Assembly: GCF_001647545.1 (NCBI RefSeq)
Contig: NZ_LSZH01000011.1
Coordinates: forward strand, 525,890-589,889
Reading direction: 5' to 3'
Length of the DNA: 64,000 bases
Source: Acinetobacter sp. SFB
GTDB lineage: Bacteria > Pseudomonadota > Gammaproteobacteria > Pseudomonadales > Moraxellaceae
The notes below the pieces were generated by a model, which saw only the letters and a list, made by a program, of their open reading frames with translations, ran no database searches and was not told where the DNA came from. Shown one piece after another: positions 49,893-59,970 of the stretch. Made by a program: the position numbers and the translations under genes. Numbering within the stretch: the first letter of the stretch is position 1; the number at the start of each line of letters is the position of its first letter.

Positions 49893-52658
49893 TTAATGTG
49901 CCTCATCCCAATTCATACCTTTGCCGACTTCTACAATCAGTGGAACGGAAAGCTGGACAACGGATTGCATGACTTCCGCCAGTTTCGCTGCCAGTTCATC
50001 GGCAATGTTGGCATCAACTTCAAACACCAATTCATCGTGTACCTGTAACAACATTTTGGCCTGATCTTTCGGTAGCATTTTATCGACTTCAATCATTGCC
50101 ATTTTAATGATGTCGGCTGCACTGCCTTGAAGCGGTGCATTAATTGCAGCGCGTTCAGCGCCTTTACGCACCATCATATTTCGTGCATCAATATCCGGTG
50201 TATAAAGGCGACGACCTAAGATGGTTTCCACAAAACCTTGTTCTAAAGCCACCTGACGCGTACGTTGCATATATTCGTAAATGCCCGGATAACGATGGAA
50301 ATATTGCTTGATATAGTCTTGCGATTCTTGGCGAGTAAAGCCCAGTTGACGGATTAAGCCAAATTCAGACATGCCGTATAAAAGACCGAAGTTAACGGCT
50401 TTAGCTTGACGACGTTGGTCATGGGTCACATCTTCTAGCGCCACACCCAATACTTCAGCAGCCGTACGACGATGCACATCTTGACCATGCTTAAAGGCAT
50501 CGACCAAAGCTTCATCCTGAGAAAGATGCGCCATTAAACGCAATTCAATTTGTGAGTAATCGGCTGCCAGCAAGACCCGACCTTCAGGTGCAATAAAAGC
50601 TTTACGAATCTGACGACCAATTTCTTCACGAATTGGAATATTTTGCAGGTTGGGATCAGTCGATGACAAACGACCGGTTGCGGTTAAAGCCTGATGATAA
50701 CTGGTATGTACCCGGCCGCTGTCATTGTTGGCCTGTTTTTGCAAACCATCGGTATAGGTGCTTTTCAGTTTGGACAGACCGCGGTATTCTAAAATTAAGG
50801 CAGTAATCGGATGGTCAATTTTTTCCAAGATACTTTCACTGGTACTGTATTGGCCAGTGGCAGTTTTCTTGCCGCCTTTGAGTCCCAGCTTATCAAACAG
50901 CACTTCACCGACCTGTTTTGGTGAGCTGACATTAAAGGGTTGTCCAGCCATTTCAATAATCTGGCTTTCCAGATTTTGGATGGTACTGGAAAAATCTACA
51001 CTCAATTGATCCAGAAATTTAATATCAAGCGCGATGCCATTTTCTTCCATAAAAGTCAGAACACGGGCAACCGGCATTTCAATATTGTGCAAAATAGTGT
51101 TGAGTTCAGGCACTGCTTGTAGTTTTTTAGACAGCACTTCATATAAACGATAAGTCACATGCGCATCTTCAGCAGCATAATGCGCGGCTGTTTCAATCTC
51201 GATTTGATTAAAGGTTTTTTGTTTAACCCCTTTACCGGCCACTTGCTCAAAAGTTGTGGTCAAATGACTCAAATAAACACGTGCCACATCATCCATGCCA
51301 TGACGTGTTGCCACAGAGTTTAGAACGTAGGAAGCCAGCATGGTATCGAAATACCAGCCTTGCAATTCAATGCCGTGATTATGCAAGATGTGGGCATCAT
51401 ATTTTAGATGATGGCCAATTTTTTCAACACTTGCGTCTTCTAAAACCGGTTTGATTTGCGCAAGGATGGTTTCACGATTCAGCTGTTCAGGTGCACCTTC
51501 ATAGTCATGTGCAAGCGGAATGTAGTAGGCATCGTTGGCATCGAAAGCCACTGAAAAACCGACCATCTCCGCAATACGGTAATCCAGACTGGTGGTTTCA
51601 GTGTCAAAAGCAAAGCGTTTTTCAGTACTTAAACGAGTAAACAGGTTATCCCAGTCAGCCTGAGTTAAAACAGTATGATAAGTGGCTTTTCCCAGTTGAT
51701 CATCAACACTGGTCAGCTCTGCCTCATCTTCGGTATTAATCACCACTGCAGTATCTACAGAAGTTTCAATTCCTTTAGATGCCTGTTTATAAGATGAATT
51801 ATTTGGATTATTGGGGTGGTCAAGAGACTGTAACTGGTTACGGAATTCAAGTTCAGTATACAAGCGGCGCAGTTCTTCGACATTCGGATCAACCACTTTA
51901 AGATCTTCATAAGTGAAGTCCAAATCAAGATCACAGACAATACTTGCCAGCTGATGATCGAGAGTAATGCCTTCGATATTGTCTTTAATACTTTGACCGA
52001 CTTTGCCTTTAATTTTATCGACATTTTCTAAAATGCCACCAATTGAACCATATTCGGTCAAAAGTTTAGCCGCAGTTTTAGCCCCTACGCCCGGTACACC
52101 ACGAATGCCATCAGACGCATCGCCCATCAGGGTTAAATAATCAATCATCTGATTCGGCCACACCCCGAATTTTTCAAATACGCCATCGACATCCATCGGC
52201 TTGTCTTTAAAGCTGTCTTCCAGAGTAACTTTGTCAGTCACTAACTGCGCCATATCTTTGTCGCCAGTGGAAATCAGGACCTGGTAGCCGGCTTTTTCAG
52301 CACGCTTCGCCAAGGTGCCAATCACGTCATCCGCTTCAGCCCCTGGAAGGGTGTGCAAAGGAATACCCAAAGCGCGAATCAGGTTATGTAAATAAGGAAT
52401 CTGCTGCGACAGCTCATCCGGCATACTCGGACGGTCACCTTTATAAACGGGTGAAAGTACATGACGGAAAGTCGGTTCAGGGGTATCAAAAATCACAGCC
52501 ATATGAGTCGGTTGAATCCGGCGCATCAACTTTTGAATGGCAGAAATGGCACCACGAATTGCATTGGTCTGTAAACCAGTCGAAGTGGTTAGTGGTGGCA
52601 GTGCATGGTACGCACGAAATAAAAAATATGAGCCATCGACCAAAACAAATGGTGGCAT
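49893..52658 (-). CDS. polA: DNA polymerase I
   Basis: Okazaki fragment processing and repair polymerase. 921 residues with an N-terminal 5'-3' exonuclease/flap domain (YFLFRAYHAL, then GDKDMAQLV and GVPGVGAKTA), a 3'-5' exonuclease domain retaining FDTETTSLD, and the family A polymerase with LLAADYSQIELR, RRQAKAVNFGLLYG and LLQVHDELVFEV. All three activities look intact. Standalone gene, convergent with yggT. Confidence 0.97.
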   Translation of the reverse strand: MPPFVLVDGSYFLFRAYHALPPLTTSTGLQTNAIRGAISAIQKLMRRIQPTHMAVIFDTPEPTFRHVLSPVYKGDRPSMPDELSQQIPYLHNLIRALGIPLHTLPGAEADDVIGTLAKRAEKAGYQVLISTGDKDMAQLVTDKVTLEDSFKDKPMDVDGVFEKFGVWPNQMIDYLTLMGDASDGIRGVPGVGAKTAAKLLTEYGSIGGILENVDKIKGKVGQSIKDNIEGITLDHQLASIVCDLDLDFTYEDLKVVDPNVEELRRLYTELEFRNQLQSLDHPNNPNNSSYKQASKGIETSVDTAVVINTEDEAELTSVDDQLGKATYHTVLTQADWDNLFTRLSTEKRFAFDTETTSLDYRIAEMVGFSVAFDANDAYYIPLAHDYEGAPEQLNRETILAQIKPVLEDASVEKIGHHLKYDAHILHNHGIELQGWYFDTMLASYVLNSVATRHGMDDVARVYLSHLTTTFEQVAGKGVKQKTFNQIEIETAAHYAAEDAHVTYRLYEVLSKKLQAVPELNTILHNIEMPVARVLTFMEENGIALDIKFLDQLSVDFSSTIQNLESQIIEMAGQPFNVSSPKQVGEVLFDKLGLKGGKKTATGQYSTSESILEKIDHPITALILEYRGLSKLKSTYTDGLQKQANNDSGRVHTSYHQALTATGRLSSTDPNLQNIPIREEIGRQIRKAFIAPEGRVLLAADYSQIELRLMAHLSQDEALVDAFKHGQDVHRRTAAEVLGVALEDVTHDQRRQAKAVNFGLLYGMSEFGLIRQLGFTRQESQDYIKQYFHRYPGIYEYMQRTRQVALEQGFVETILGRRLYTPDIDARNMMVRKGAERAAINAPLQGSAADIIKMAMIEVDKMLPKDQAKMLLQVHDELVFEVDANIADELAAKLAEVMQSVVQLSVPLIVEVGKGMNWDEAH

Positions 52659-52820
52659 TGAAAGATTCCTAATTCAAATATCGGGCTTATTGTACGTGAT
52701 TTTGCACATGAACATAGCCACATCATCAAACATGCGTGTTACCGAATATCTGATGAATGCTTAAAAATCAAAGTCCGAGCTGCTGTATGATCAGCTTAAA
52801 AGGATTGAGATAAAGAAAAA

Positions 52821-55526
52821 ATGCACAAAGGGCAGAGCGAAATCCGGATGATTTGGCTGATGGTATTGATTATTGTCGGGGTGGGATCTTGGTTTTTAGA
52901 TGTACACATATTTACCTATTTATGTGGCTTGGCTTTTGTCATGAGTGTGATGCAATATGTCGATACCATTCAAAAACCCGCAACACAAATTGCTCTAGAA
53001 AAAAATCTTTCTTACCCAGAAACGTCTAAAGTCCCTTTATATCTTTCTTCAATTGTTGCCGTTGTCGGGGGCATTCTCGATTGGAAATTTATTGTAGGGT
53101 TGGGTATTACGGCGTGGATTTTTTTCTTTCTGCGATGGTTGCGCCGTTTGGAAGATTTATTGAGCCAAGTTCAAATGCGATTACAGCAGACGCCAATAAC
53201 CCTATCTTCTACTGTCGAAAATCAACCTGCTCAACGTCCTGAAACTCAAATTTCCTCACCTTCAATAGAACTGATTGATCAGTTAAAACAGTGGATCTTT
53301 CAAGGGAATCCGGTTTTAAAAGCAGCCATCTTGGTATTGGTAATGGGCATTGTATTGTTGCTGCGTTTTGCCACCGAACATTGGCAACTCAGTCTGGCCG
53401 TGAAGCTAGGAGTTGTAGCTGGCGTCAGTGCCGCAGTAACAGCATTGGGCTATTGGCTGCAGGCTAAAAACCGCAGTTTTGCTCTGGCTTTGGAAGGCTT
53501 AGGTTTGGCGGCATTATTTTTGACCTTATTCTTTGCCTATTACAATACTGTAATACCGACTTTGGGCATGGCTGCAGTGTGTTTTGCAGTAATTATGTCT
53601 GTGACACTGGCGCTAAGTTTAAAACAACAATCAATTGAACTTGCTCTTATGGCGCTGATCATTGCCTATATTGCGCCATTTACCTTGCCGGTTCGCAATG
53701 CCACTGCAATTGAATTGATTGCCTATTATGTGGTGATTAATCTTGCTGTTGCCGTGTTAAGTACCTTACGTCCGTGGAAAATCCTGAATCAAATTGCCTT
53801 TTTAATGACAGTAATTGTCGGGGGAGGTTATGCCTTTTATCAGGGCGAAGAACAGGAACGAAATACGTTAACGCTATTGGTTACTGTACATACCGCCATA
53901 TTTGTCTGGCTGAGTTTTCGTTTTAGCCAGCTGATTGCCAAAGATGATCTAGTGCAATTCAAACTGAAACCTGCTTTGGATATTGCCCTGATTTTTGGTG
54001 CACCTATTGTCGGTTATATTTTTATTTATTTAATGTATTTTGATGAAATGCTACGACAAGCAGGTGCCAGTCTGGCTTTTGCAGCCGTTTATGCAGGTCT
54101 GTATCAACTGTCGAAACGCAATCATGCAGTGCAGTTGATTTCACAAAGCTATTTCAGTTTAATGCTGATTTTCTTGGCCTTGATTCCACCCATTCTGTTA
54201 CACAAACAATGGAGTGTAATTGGCTGGGCGGTAGAAGGACTGATTATTTTCACGTATGCCTTGTATCGCCAGTCGGAGATCAGTCGTTATCTGGCCATGG
54301 GTTTGCTGATCGTGGCTGGCTTATCCAGTCTTTATTATCTGGTGGAGCTAAATGACTTCCCGCGTGAGATGTATTGGGGACTCTGCCTGAGCTATTTTGC
54401 GGTGGTTCTAGTCGCCAATAGCCGAGCATCGTTTAGCAATCAGCTGACCAATTCAACCATCGCTTTTCATTGTTTACAAATGCTGTCTGCAACCACCATG
54501 TTGATTGTGCTGTTGCTAGATGAAATTGAGGGTTCTCAGCAGTTGGTGATGAGTCTGTTGATTGTTAGTGGATTCTATCTGCTGATGAATGAAGCCATGT
54601 TAGCTGCTAAAGCCACATGGTCATGGTTATTTCCGAAATGGCTGGGTCTCATTCCAGTCTTTATCTTTGCACTGATTATCGTGATTGACCAGAGCAAGCA
54701 CGGCATCCTTGTGTGGGAATCTGCTTTTGATCGAGTGGGTTTTGCATTCTCGGGCTTGATGTTGACTGCATTATTGCTGCGACCAATGTTGGGCGTACGG
54801 ACTGAAAAAGAGTGGGTCAGTTTCGGGGCATTAACCAGTCTGGCTATAACCAGTTTAACCTTGCTCCCAAGCATGCCTTATATCAGTGTGGTGATCTTGC
54901 CTTTGCTGTTCTGTGCCTGGTGTTATTGGCAGGTCAATAATCCCGACTGGAAAATCTTCTGGCAAGCACGCAGTACTTTGTTGCTAATGGCAACCTGGAT
55001 TGTCTGCTCACAACTGTTTACCCAGCAAGCATTTCAAGGTTATATCTTGCCGATCATCAATCCGTTTGATCTGGTCAGTATTGCCATGCTGGCAGGTTTT
55101 ATCTGGATGTTGTCCTTACAGGTTAAAACGGGTCTAGATAAAGGTATTGTGGCGGTACTGATGGTACTTAGTCTGCTTTGGCTGAGTAGTTATATTGTGC
55201 TACGTGCATTACACATGTATTTGGGCACGCCATTTAATCAGCTTGCTTTATGGGAAGATGGTACGGTTCAACTCAGTTTAACTTTACTTTGGGTCAGTTT
55301 GGCCTTTATGACCATGAGTTTGGCGAGTCGTAAACAACTGCGTTCAGTCTGGATTCTAGGTGGCAGTATTCTGGTGATGGTCACTTTGAAGTTGGTACTG
55401 TTTGATTTATCGCATATCGGGACTTTAACCCGGGTAATTTCATTCTTGGGTGCAGGCTTTGTGATGTTGCTGATTGCCTATATTGCACCGATTCCTCAAG
55501 GCTCTCTGACCAAAAAATCTCCCTGA
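52821..55526 (+). CDS. DUF2339 polytopic membrane protein
   Basis: 901-residue inner-membrane protein made almost entirely of hydrophobic helices, roughly 25 or more. The N-terminal 110 residues hold three helices and a charged linker. The long C-terminal part contains FALALEGLGLAALFLTLFFAYY and VIGWAVEGLIIFTYALYRQ, typical of the DUF2339 family. Function is unknown; large size and lack of recognisable ligand motifs give no hint. Standalone, convergent with mscS. Confidence 0.88.
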   Translation: MHKGQSEIRMIWLMVLIIVGVGSWFLDVHIFTYLCGLAFVMSVMQYVDTIQKPATQIALEKNLSYPETSKVPLYLSSIVAVVGGILDWKFIVGLGITAWIFFFLRWLRRLEDLLSQVQMRLQQTPITLSSTVENQPAQRPETQISSPSIELIDQLKQWIFQGNPVLKAAILVLVMGIVLLLRFATEHWQLSLAVKLGVVAGVSAAVTALGYWLQAKNRSFALALEGLGLAALFLTLFFAYYNTVIPTLGMAAVCFAVIMSVTLALSLKQQSIELALMALIIAYIAPFTLPVRNATAIELIAYYVVINLAVAVLSTLRPWKILNQIAFLMTVIVGGGYAFYQGEEQERNTLTLLVTVHTAIFVWLSFRFSQLIAKDDLVQFKLKPALDIALIFGAPIVGYIFIYLMYFDEMLRQAGASLAFAAVYAGLYQLSKRNHAVQLISQSYFSLMLIFLALIPPILLHKQWSVIGWAVEGLIIFTYALYRQSEISRYLAMGLLIVAGLSSLYYLVELNDFPREMYWGLCLSYFAVVLVANSRASFSNQLTNSTIAFHCLQMLSATTMLIVLLLDEIEGSQQLVMSLLIVSGFYLLMNEAMLAAKATWSWLFPKWLGLIPVFIFALIIVIDQSKHGILVWESAFDRVGFAFSGLMLTALLLRPMLGVRTEKEWVSFGALTSLAITSLTLLPSMPYISVVILPLLFCAWCYWQVNNPDWKIFWQARSTLLLMATWIVCSQLFTQQAFQGYILPIINPFDLVSIAMLAGFIWMLSLQVKTGLDKGIVAVLMVLSLLWLSSYIVLRALHMYLGTPFNQLALWEDGTVQLSLTLLWVSLAFMTMSLASRKQLRSVWILGGSILVMVTLKLVLFDLSHIGTLTRVISFLGAGFVMLLIAYIAPIPQGSLTKKSP

Positions 55527-55610
55527 ACTCCCCTTTGATAAAAGGGGACTAAATCTGAGTTATTCTTTAATTGATTTCTCCCTCCTTCTTAAAGGAGGGG
55601 TGAGTAGGAT
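55526..55610. repeat. C/T-rich palindromic intergenic element, copy 4
   Basis: TCCCCTTT / AAAGGGGA hairpin (55529-55548) and CCTCCTT / AAGGAGG hairpin (about 55581-55598), in the gap between two convergent genes. Likely also serves as a transcription barrier; no classical terminator was seen. Confidence 0.65.
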
Positions 55611-55625
55611 TAAATGATTAAAAAA

Positions 55626-56552
55626 CTATTTTAACCCCGGCTCACGCTGCACTTCTTTGGCATTGGCATAAGGGTCAATATCTTCCTCTGTTAAAGGCTG
55701 AACATTTGCCGGACGATCGACAAAGCCCATTTTCGGTACAGGGATTTCAATCTGATTGTCCAAGAAACCATTCCGGATACGTTCCTGCATCTCATCACGG
55801 ACTTTTAAAAAGTTTTCACCGTCACACCAAACCGCAAATAACAGTTCAATCGAGGATTCACGAAAGGCTGTGACGGTAACCGCAGGTTTCGGATCGGCTA
55901 GAACCAGTGGATATTTAGTCGCAACATCGAGCAACACTTCACGAACTTTAATGATGTCTTCATGAAAGTTGATGGCGAGGGTAATGGGAATGCGCCGAAT
56001 GGGGAATTTGGACAGGTTATACACGGGGGCGCGAATCAGCTGTTCATTCGGTACGCGCACATAGACATTGTCCTGAGTCAGCAGTTTGACCGAAAGCAAG
56101 TCAATTGAAATCACTTCACCTTCAATGGTATGACCACGAATCAGGGTCATTTGTACGGTATCACCAATTTCAAAAGAACCCTCACCAATCAAAAATAAGC
56201 CACTGATTAAGTTTGAGGCAGACGTTTGTGATGCAAAACCCAAGGCGACCGTTAAAATACCGGCCGCACCTAAAAAGACACTCAGTTTAAAACCGGCTTC
56301 TTTCAGGCTGGCCATCACAAAAATCAAGAAGATAAAATAAAAAATACCACGTCGCCAGACCAGACTTTGGTGCGCATTAAAGCGTGAACCAATGGTGCGA
56401 ATAAAGGCATTCGAGATAAAGCGCGCAATCAGGAAACCAATAATGGATAAGATCACGGCCACTACAATTTCAGTGAGACGTTCCGTATTGATATTGGTGA
56501 AGATGCCTTTAACACTTTGGGTGATTTCTTTTGGAATATTTGAATCTGCCAT
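55626..56552 (-). CDS. Small-conductance mechanosensitive channel (MscS family)
   Basis: 308-residue inner-membrane channel with three N-terminal helices. The pore helix segment GAAGILTVALGFASQTSASNLISG is characteristic of MscS, followed by the beta domain (FEIGDTV, GEVISIDLLSVKL) and an alpha/beta cytoplasmic domain. It opens under membrane tension to release solutes. A polar C-terminal tail (DIDPYANAKEVQREPG) extends beyond the core. GGGGG precedes the ATG. The upstream gene ends 8 bp before it, so the pair is cotranscribed. Confidence 0.93.
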   Translation of the reverse strand: MADSNIPKEITQSVKGIFTNINTERLTEIVVAVILSIIGFLIARFISNAFIRTIGSRFNAHQSLVWRRGIFYFIFLIFVMASLKEAGFKLSVFLGAAGILTVALGFASQTSASNLISGLFLIGEGSFEIGDTVQMTLIRGHTIEGEVISIDLLSVKLLTQDNVYVRVPNEQLIRAPVYNLSKFPIRRIPITLAINFHEDIIKVREVLLDVATKYPLVLADPKPAVTVTAFRESSIELLFAVWCDGENFLKVRDEMQERIRNGFLDNQIEIPVPKMGFVDRPANVQPLTEEDIDPYANAKEVQREPGLK

Positions 56553-56560
56553 ATTGCCCC

Positions 56561-57388
56561 CTAGAAAAATGAATCAAACATATTAAACAAAGCACTGGCG
56601 GGAGCGCGTGGCGGATGCAGATACATCACTTCGCCTGCATGGGGCGGGGTACGGTTTTCAATCCGAATTCTCGGCGGTCGTTCCAAACTTTCATGCATGA
56701 CTTTAATTTGTGAAGTCCATAACCGTCCGGTACTTTCACTATAAAATAGGGGAAGTGCAGAAACAGGCACATTCATTCGGTCAAAACGTAGCTGTTGATG
56801 GCTGGTATTATGAAATTCAATTGGGGTTACAGCACGAAAAGCGCGTGGTTTTAACTGATGCAATTCAGTCCGGCCATCGACCGCAGTGGCATAGCAAATT
56901 TCCCCAGTGCGATGATTCGGTCCAAACCAAGTGTCTTTGGGTAAAATTACCGGAATATCAAATAGCGGATCTTTTTGTCCTTCTACAAACCCGGCAATCC
57001 ATAACGGTGTACTGATATACAGCGTCCCGCGTTGTCCCGCAGGAATATAAATGGGATCAACCGGTTTGATCACCACGGAACGATTGGCCAATCGCGGCAT
57101 AAGCTGTAACTTATTTTGCGTTGACTTGAACATATAGCGTTCTACTTGCACGGGTTGTGGAAAACCAAAATTGGGATCTTCAATTTGATGCCACTTTTGT
57201 TCATAGTCATACTGAAACTGAGGACGGTGAAATTCCATTCGCCATTCTTGTAGACCACGGGTCAGACGAAACAACAGTGAACCAAACTGCCATGCTTTAG
57301 GCTGATTCAATTCAAAAGTGTGTTCACCCCACCATTTTAAATTGGGGTGCTCGGGTTCGATCAATTCATTGATTTTAGACAACGACAC
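56561..57388 (-). CDS. Hypothetical protein, possible DUF432 partner of the MscS channel
   Basis: 275-residue soluble protein starting at GTG 57388. The central segment NRSVVIKPVDPIYIPAGQRG, then TLYISTPLWI and TWFGPNHRTGEICYAT, reads as a beta-rich domain and resembles DUF432, which I recall next to MscS channels. The assignment is from pattern memory. No signal peptide or membrane helix. It is just upstream of mscS (8 bp), suggesting a shared operon and possibly a shared role in osmotic response. Confidence 0.65.
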   Translation of the reverse strand: MSLSKINELIEPEHPNLKWWGEHTFELNQPKAWQFGSLLFRLTRGLQEWRMEFHRPQFQYDYEQKWHQIEDPNFGFPQPVQVERYMFKSTQNKLQLMPRLANRSVVIKPVDPIYIPAGQRGTLYISTPLWIAGFVEGQKDPLFDIPVILPKDTWFGPNHRTGEICYATAVDGRTELHQLKPRAFRAVTPIEFHNTSHQQLRFDRMNVPVSALPLFYSESTGRLWTSQIKVMHESLERPPRIRIENRTPPHAGEVMYLHPPRAPASALFNMFDSFF

Positions 57389-57481
57389 ATTTCCTTTATT
57401 GCTTAATCAGTAAAAACAGACTTCACGCTGTCTTATGCTTAGAGTACACTCAAATCAATTTATTCATCATTATAAACTTTG

Positions 57482-58969
57482 ATGCAAATACTTAAACAAT
57501 TACAAATACCCTATAGTTTTGCCAAGCGTCATGGCGTATTGCTTCGATACGAAGGCGATCAGGCATTTATTGTGCGCCGTGAAAATACGCCATCCTTGGC
57601 TATACAAGAAGCACGTCGCTATTTAGGTCATGTTGCACAACATCAATTATGTAGCGAACAAGAGTTTCATCAATTGCTCAGTTCAAGCTTTGCCGGAGAT
57701 ACCGGTGAATCGCAACAGGTTGCCGCAGGTCTGGAAGATCATCCCGATTTACTCAGTCTGGCAGACTCGGTGCCTGAAGCTGAAGATTTGATGGATCAGG
57801 AAGATGATGCACCCATTGTTCGTTTGATCAATGCATTATTGTCGGAAGCGATTCGCGTCGGTGCATCGGATATTCATATTGAATCATTTGAAAAAAAATT
57901 ATCCGTGCGTTTACGGGTCGATGGTCAGCTGCGAGAAATTGTCCAGCCGCGTCGTGAATTGGCACCACTTTTGGTGTCACGTATTAAAGTCATGGCAAAA
58001 CTGGATATTGCCGAAAAGCGCGTACCGCAAGATGGGCGTATGTCTTTAAGACTGGCTGGACGTGAAGTGGACGTGCGTGTATCGACTTTGCCATCGTCGC
58101 ATGGTGAACGTGTAGTAATGCGTTTACTGGACAAGCAAGCCGGGCGTTTGAATATGACCCATTTGGGTCTGATGCAGCCAGATTATGAACGTTTAACTCA
58201 TCTGGTACATCGTCCGCATGGCATTATTCTGGTGACCGGGCCTACCGGTTCAGGTAAAACCACAACTTTGTATGCGGCATTGTCAGACCTGAATGATGGC
58301 TCAAAAAATATTTTGACTGCCGAAGATCCGATTGAATACCAGTTGGAAGGGATTGGGCAAACGCAGGTCAATACCAAAGTGGATATGACCTTTGCACGGG
58401 CTTTAAAAGCCATGTTGCGCCAAGATCCAGATGTGGTCATGGTTGGTGAGATTCGTGATCTGGAAACCGCGGAAATTGCAGTACAAGCATCCCTTACCGG
58501 TCACTTGGTTTTATCTACACTACATACCAATACTGCCATTGGTGCGGTCACGCGTTTAAAGGATATGGGTATTGAGCCATTTCTGCTGGCCAGTTCTCTA
58601 ATTGGGGTCATTGCGCAGCGTCTGGTGCGGACTCTATGTCCACGTTGTGCAACCTGGCATGAAGCCGATGCGTTTGAAACCGAAATTTTCCGTCATTTAG
58701 ACGTTGGTAATGAACTGAAGTTGCCACAACCGAAAGGCTGCGACCACTGCTCGCATACCGGGTTTATGGGGCGTACGGCTATTTATGAAATTGTTCCTGT
58801 CGATGATCAAATGCGTCGTCTGATACATGGCAATGTTGCGGAATATGAAATTGAAGCTTATGCACGTAAACAGTCGGGCTCGATTCGCGATGATGGTTTA
58901 CGTAAAGTAATCGCAGGTAAAACTACTTTAGAAGAAGTACTCCGTGTCACCAATGAAGCAGCGGATTAA
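57482..58969 (+). CDS. gspE: Type II secretion ATPase GspE
   Basis: Cytoplasmic hexameric ATPase that powers pseudopilus assembly in type II secretion. The 495-residue product (ATG 57482; a TTG just before is less likely) has an N1E-like domain, Walker A GPTGSGKT at 253-260, the Asp box VDMTFARALKAMLRQDPDVVMVGEIRD, His box LSTLHTN and the tetracysteine zinc module CPRC...CDHC typical of GspE. No other gsp genes are adjacent; scattered gsp loci are usual in Acinetobacter. Confidence 0.94.
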   Translation: MQILKQLQIPYSFAKRHGVLLRYEGDQAFIVRRENTPSLAIQEARRYLGHVAQHQLCSEQEFHQLLSSSFAGDTGESQQVAAGLEDHPDLLSLADSVPEAEDLMDQEDDAPIVRLINALLSEAIRVGASDIHIESFEKKLSVRLRVDGQLREIVQPRRELAPLLVSRIKVMAKLDIAEKRVPQDGRMSLRLAGREVDVRVSTLPSSHGERVVMRLLDKQAGRLNMTHLGLMQPDYERLTHLVHRPHGIILVTGPTGSGKTTTLYAALSDLNDGSKNILTAEDPIEYQLEGIGQTQVNTKVDMTFARALKAMLRQDPDVVMVGEIRDLETAEIAVQASLTGHLVLSTLHTNTAIGAVTRLKDMGIEPFLLASSLIGVIAQRLVRTLCPRCATWHEADAFETEIFRHLDVGNELKLPQPKGCDHCSHTGFMGRTAIYEIVPVDDQMRRLIHGNVAEYEIEAYARKQSGSIRDDGLRKVIAGKTTLEEVLRVTNEAAD

Positions 58970-59001
58970 CGCGAAATATTTTTGCCTTTCATTTTTTTGA
59001 T

Positions 59002-59037
59002 AAATTGCCGAACTTAGCAAAGCTCGGCAATTTTTTT
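59002..59037 (+). terminator. Rho-independent terminator after gspE
   Basis: AAATTGCCGAACTT pairs with AGCTCGGCAATTT (one mismatch) followed by TTTT. It overlaps the 3' end of the decayed minus-strand gene. Confidence 0.82.
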
Positions 59038-59343
59038 CATCAGTTGTGCGCGAAATGGAGCAGCTGGATTACCTGCATTGCGCCGGATTTCATTGTCATA
59101 AAATTTCTGCCAGCTTTGAACTATTTCTAAAGCCACCTGTTGGATTGTTAGTTTCTCGACCTCTTTTTTAGTCCTCTAATTCAGATGCACGTCTGCACCA
59201 TCAGACCCAGTTCGCCAGCCAATAATCCCTTAATCAAATTCAGGCAATTTCATGTTGTTGGGGGTAGACGGAATTTCTAAATCTTGAATGTTTGGATTGA
59301 TTAGAGATTGGAGCTGAGATTGAATTTTTTCAGAAATATTCAT
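59014..59343 (-). pseudogene. Decayed small gene with two in-frame stop codons
   Basis: A single minus-strand frame of 110 codons runs from ATG 59343 to TAA 59014. It begins MNISEKIQSQLQSLINPN, reads protein-like throughout and ends with VEKLTIQQVALEIVQSWQ then FRAQLMKKIAELC. It is broken by TAA after LPEFD and TAG after DVHLN, without a frameshift. The final 50-codon part is open but lacks a start. The original protein, about 109 residues, is not recognised. Nonsense decay is the simplest reading. An alternative is two separate tiny ORFs. Confidence 0.6.
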
Positions 59344-59494
59344 CTCTACAAAAGATAGCAATTGAGATGGAAAAGAACAGGGAGCTAATCAGAAGGTATT
59401 TAAACATTAATAAAGTGAGTTCATTTAAATAAAAATTATTATGTATTTCAAGTCTGGGTTTTTATATTTTTTAAATTATGAAATTGATGAATAC

Positions 59495-59534
59495 ATCCTA
59501 TCCTAAAAGGATCAGTTCGATTTCAGGATAGGAT
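59495..59534. repeat. Inverted repeat downstream of ohr
   Basis: ATCCTATCC pairs perfectly with GGATAGGAT across 22 bases, just past the ohr stop. No clear T run follows on the minus strand; it may stabilise the transcript or act as a weak terminator. Confidence 0.5.
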
Positions 59535-59544
59535 CAGATTTTGC

Positions 59545-59970
59545 TTAAGTACTCACATTGCGGGTTACATCAATATTGCCACGTGTTGCGTTGGAATAAG
59601 GACAGACAATATGCGCAGCATCGACCAGTCTTTGCGCTTCAGCCTGATCCATGCCTTCTAAATGAATATTCAAGGTCACTTCAATGCCAAAACCTGTGGG
59701 GATAGGGCCAATACCCACTTCACCTTCAATATAGGCGTCTTTGCTGATGTTGAGTTTATCGCGGTTGGCGACAAATTTCATCGCACCGAGAAAACAAGCT
59801 GAATAACCTGCTGCAAAAAGCTGTTCAGGATTGGTGCCACCGCCCGGTCCGCCCATTTCTTTAGGCACCGCCAACTGAACATCCAAAATTCCATCGGATG
59901 ATGTTGCACGTCCATCACGTCCACCGGTTGCTTTCGCCTTTGCTGTATAGACCGCTTTTTCTAAAGCCAT
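59545..59970 (-). CDS. ohr: Organic hydroperoxide resistance protein (Ohr family)
   Basis: Thiol peroxidase that reduces organic and fatty-acid hydroperoxides. The 141-residue OsmC-fold protein has the peroxidatic cysteine Cys59 in GYSACFLGA, the resolving Cys123 in HIVCPYSNATRG, and Arg18 in TGGRDGRA positioned as the conserved active-site arginine. It is a dimer in known structures. No ohrR regulator is adjacent. Confidence 0.94.
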   Translation of the reverse strand: MALEKAVYTAKAKATGGRDGRATSSDGILDVQLAVPKEMGGPGGGTNPEQLFAAGYSACFLGAMKFVANRDKLNISKDAYIEGEVGIGPIPTGFGIEVTLNIHLEGMDQAEAQRLVDAAHIVCPYSNATRGNIDVTRNVST

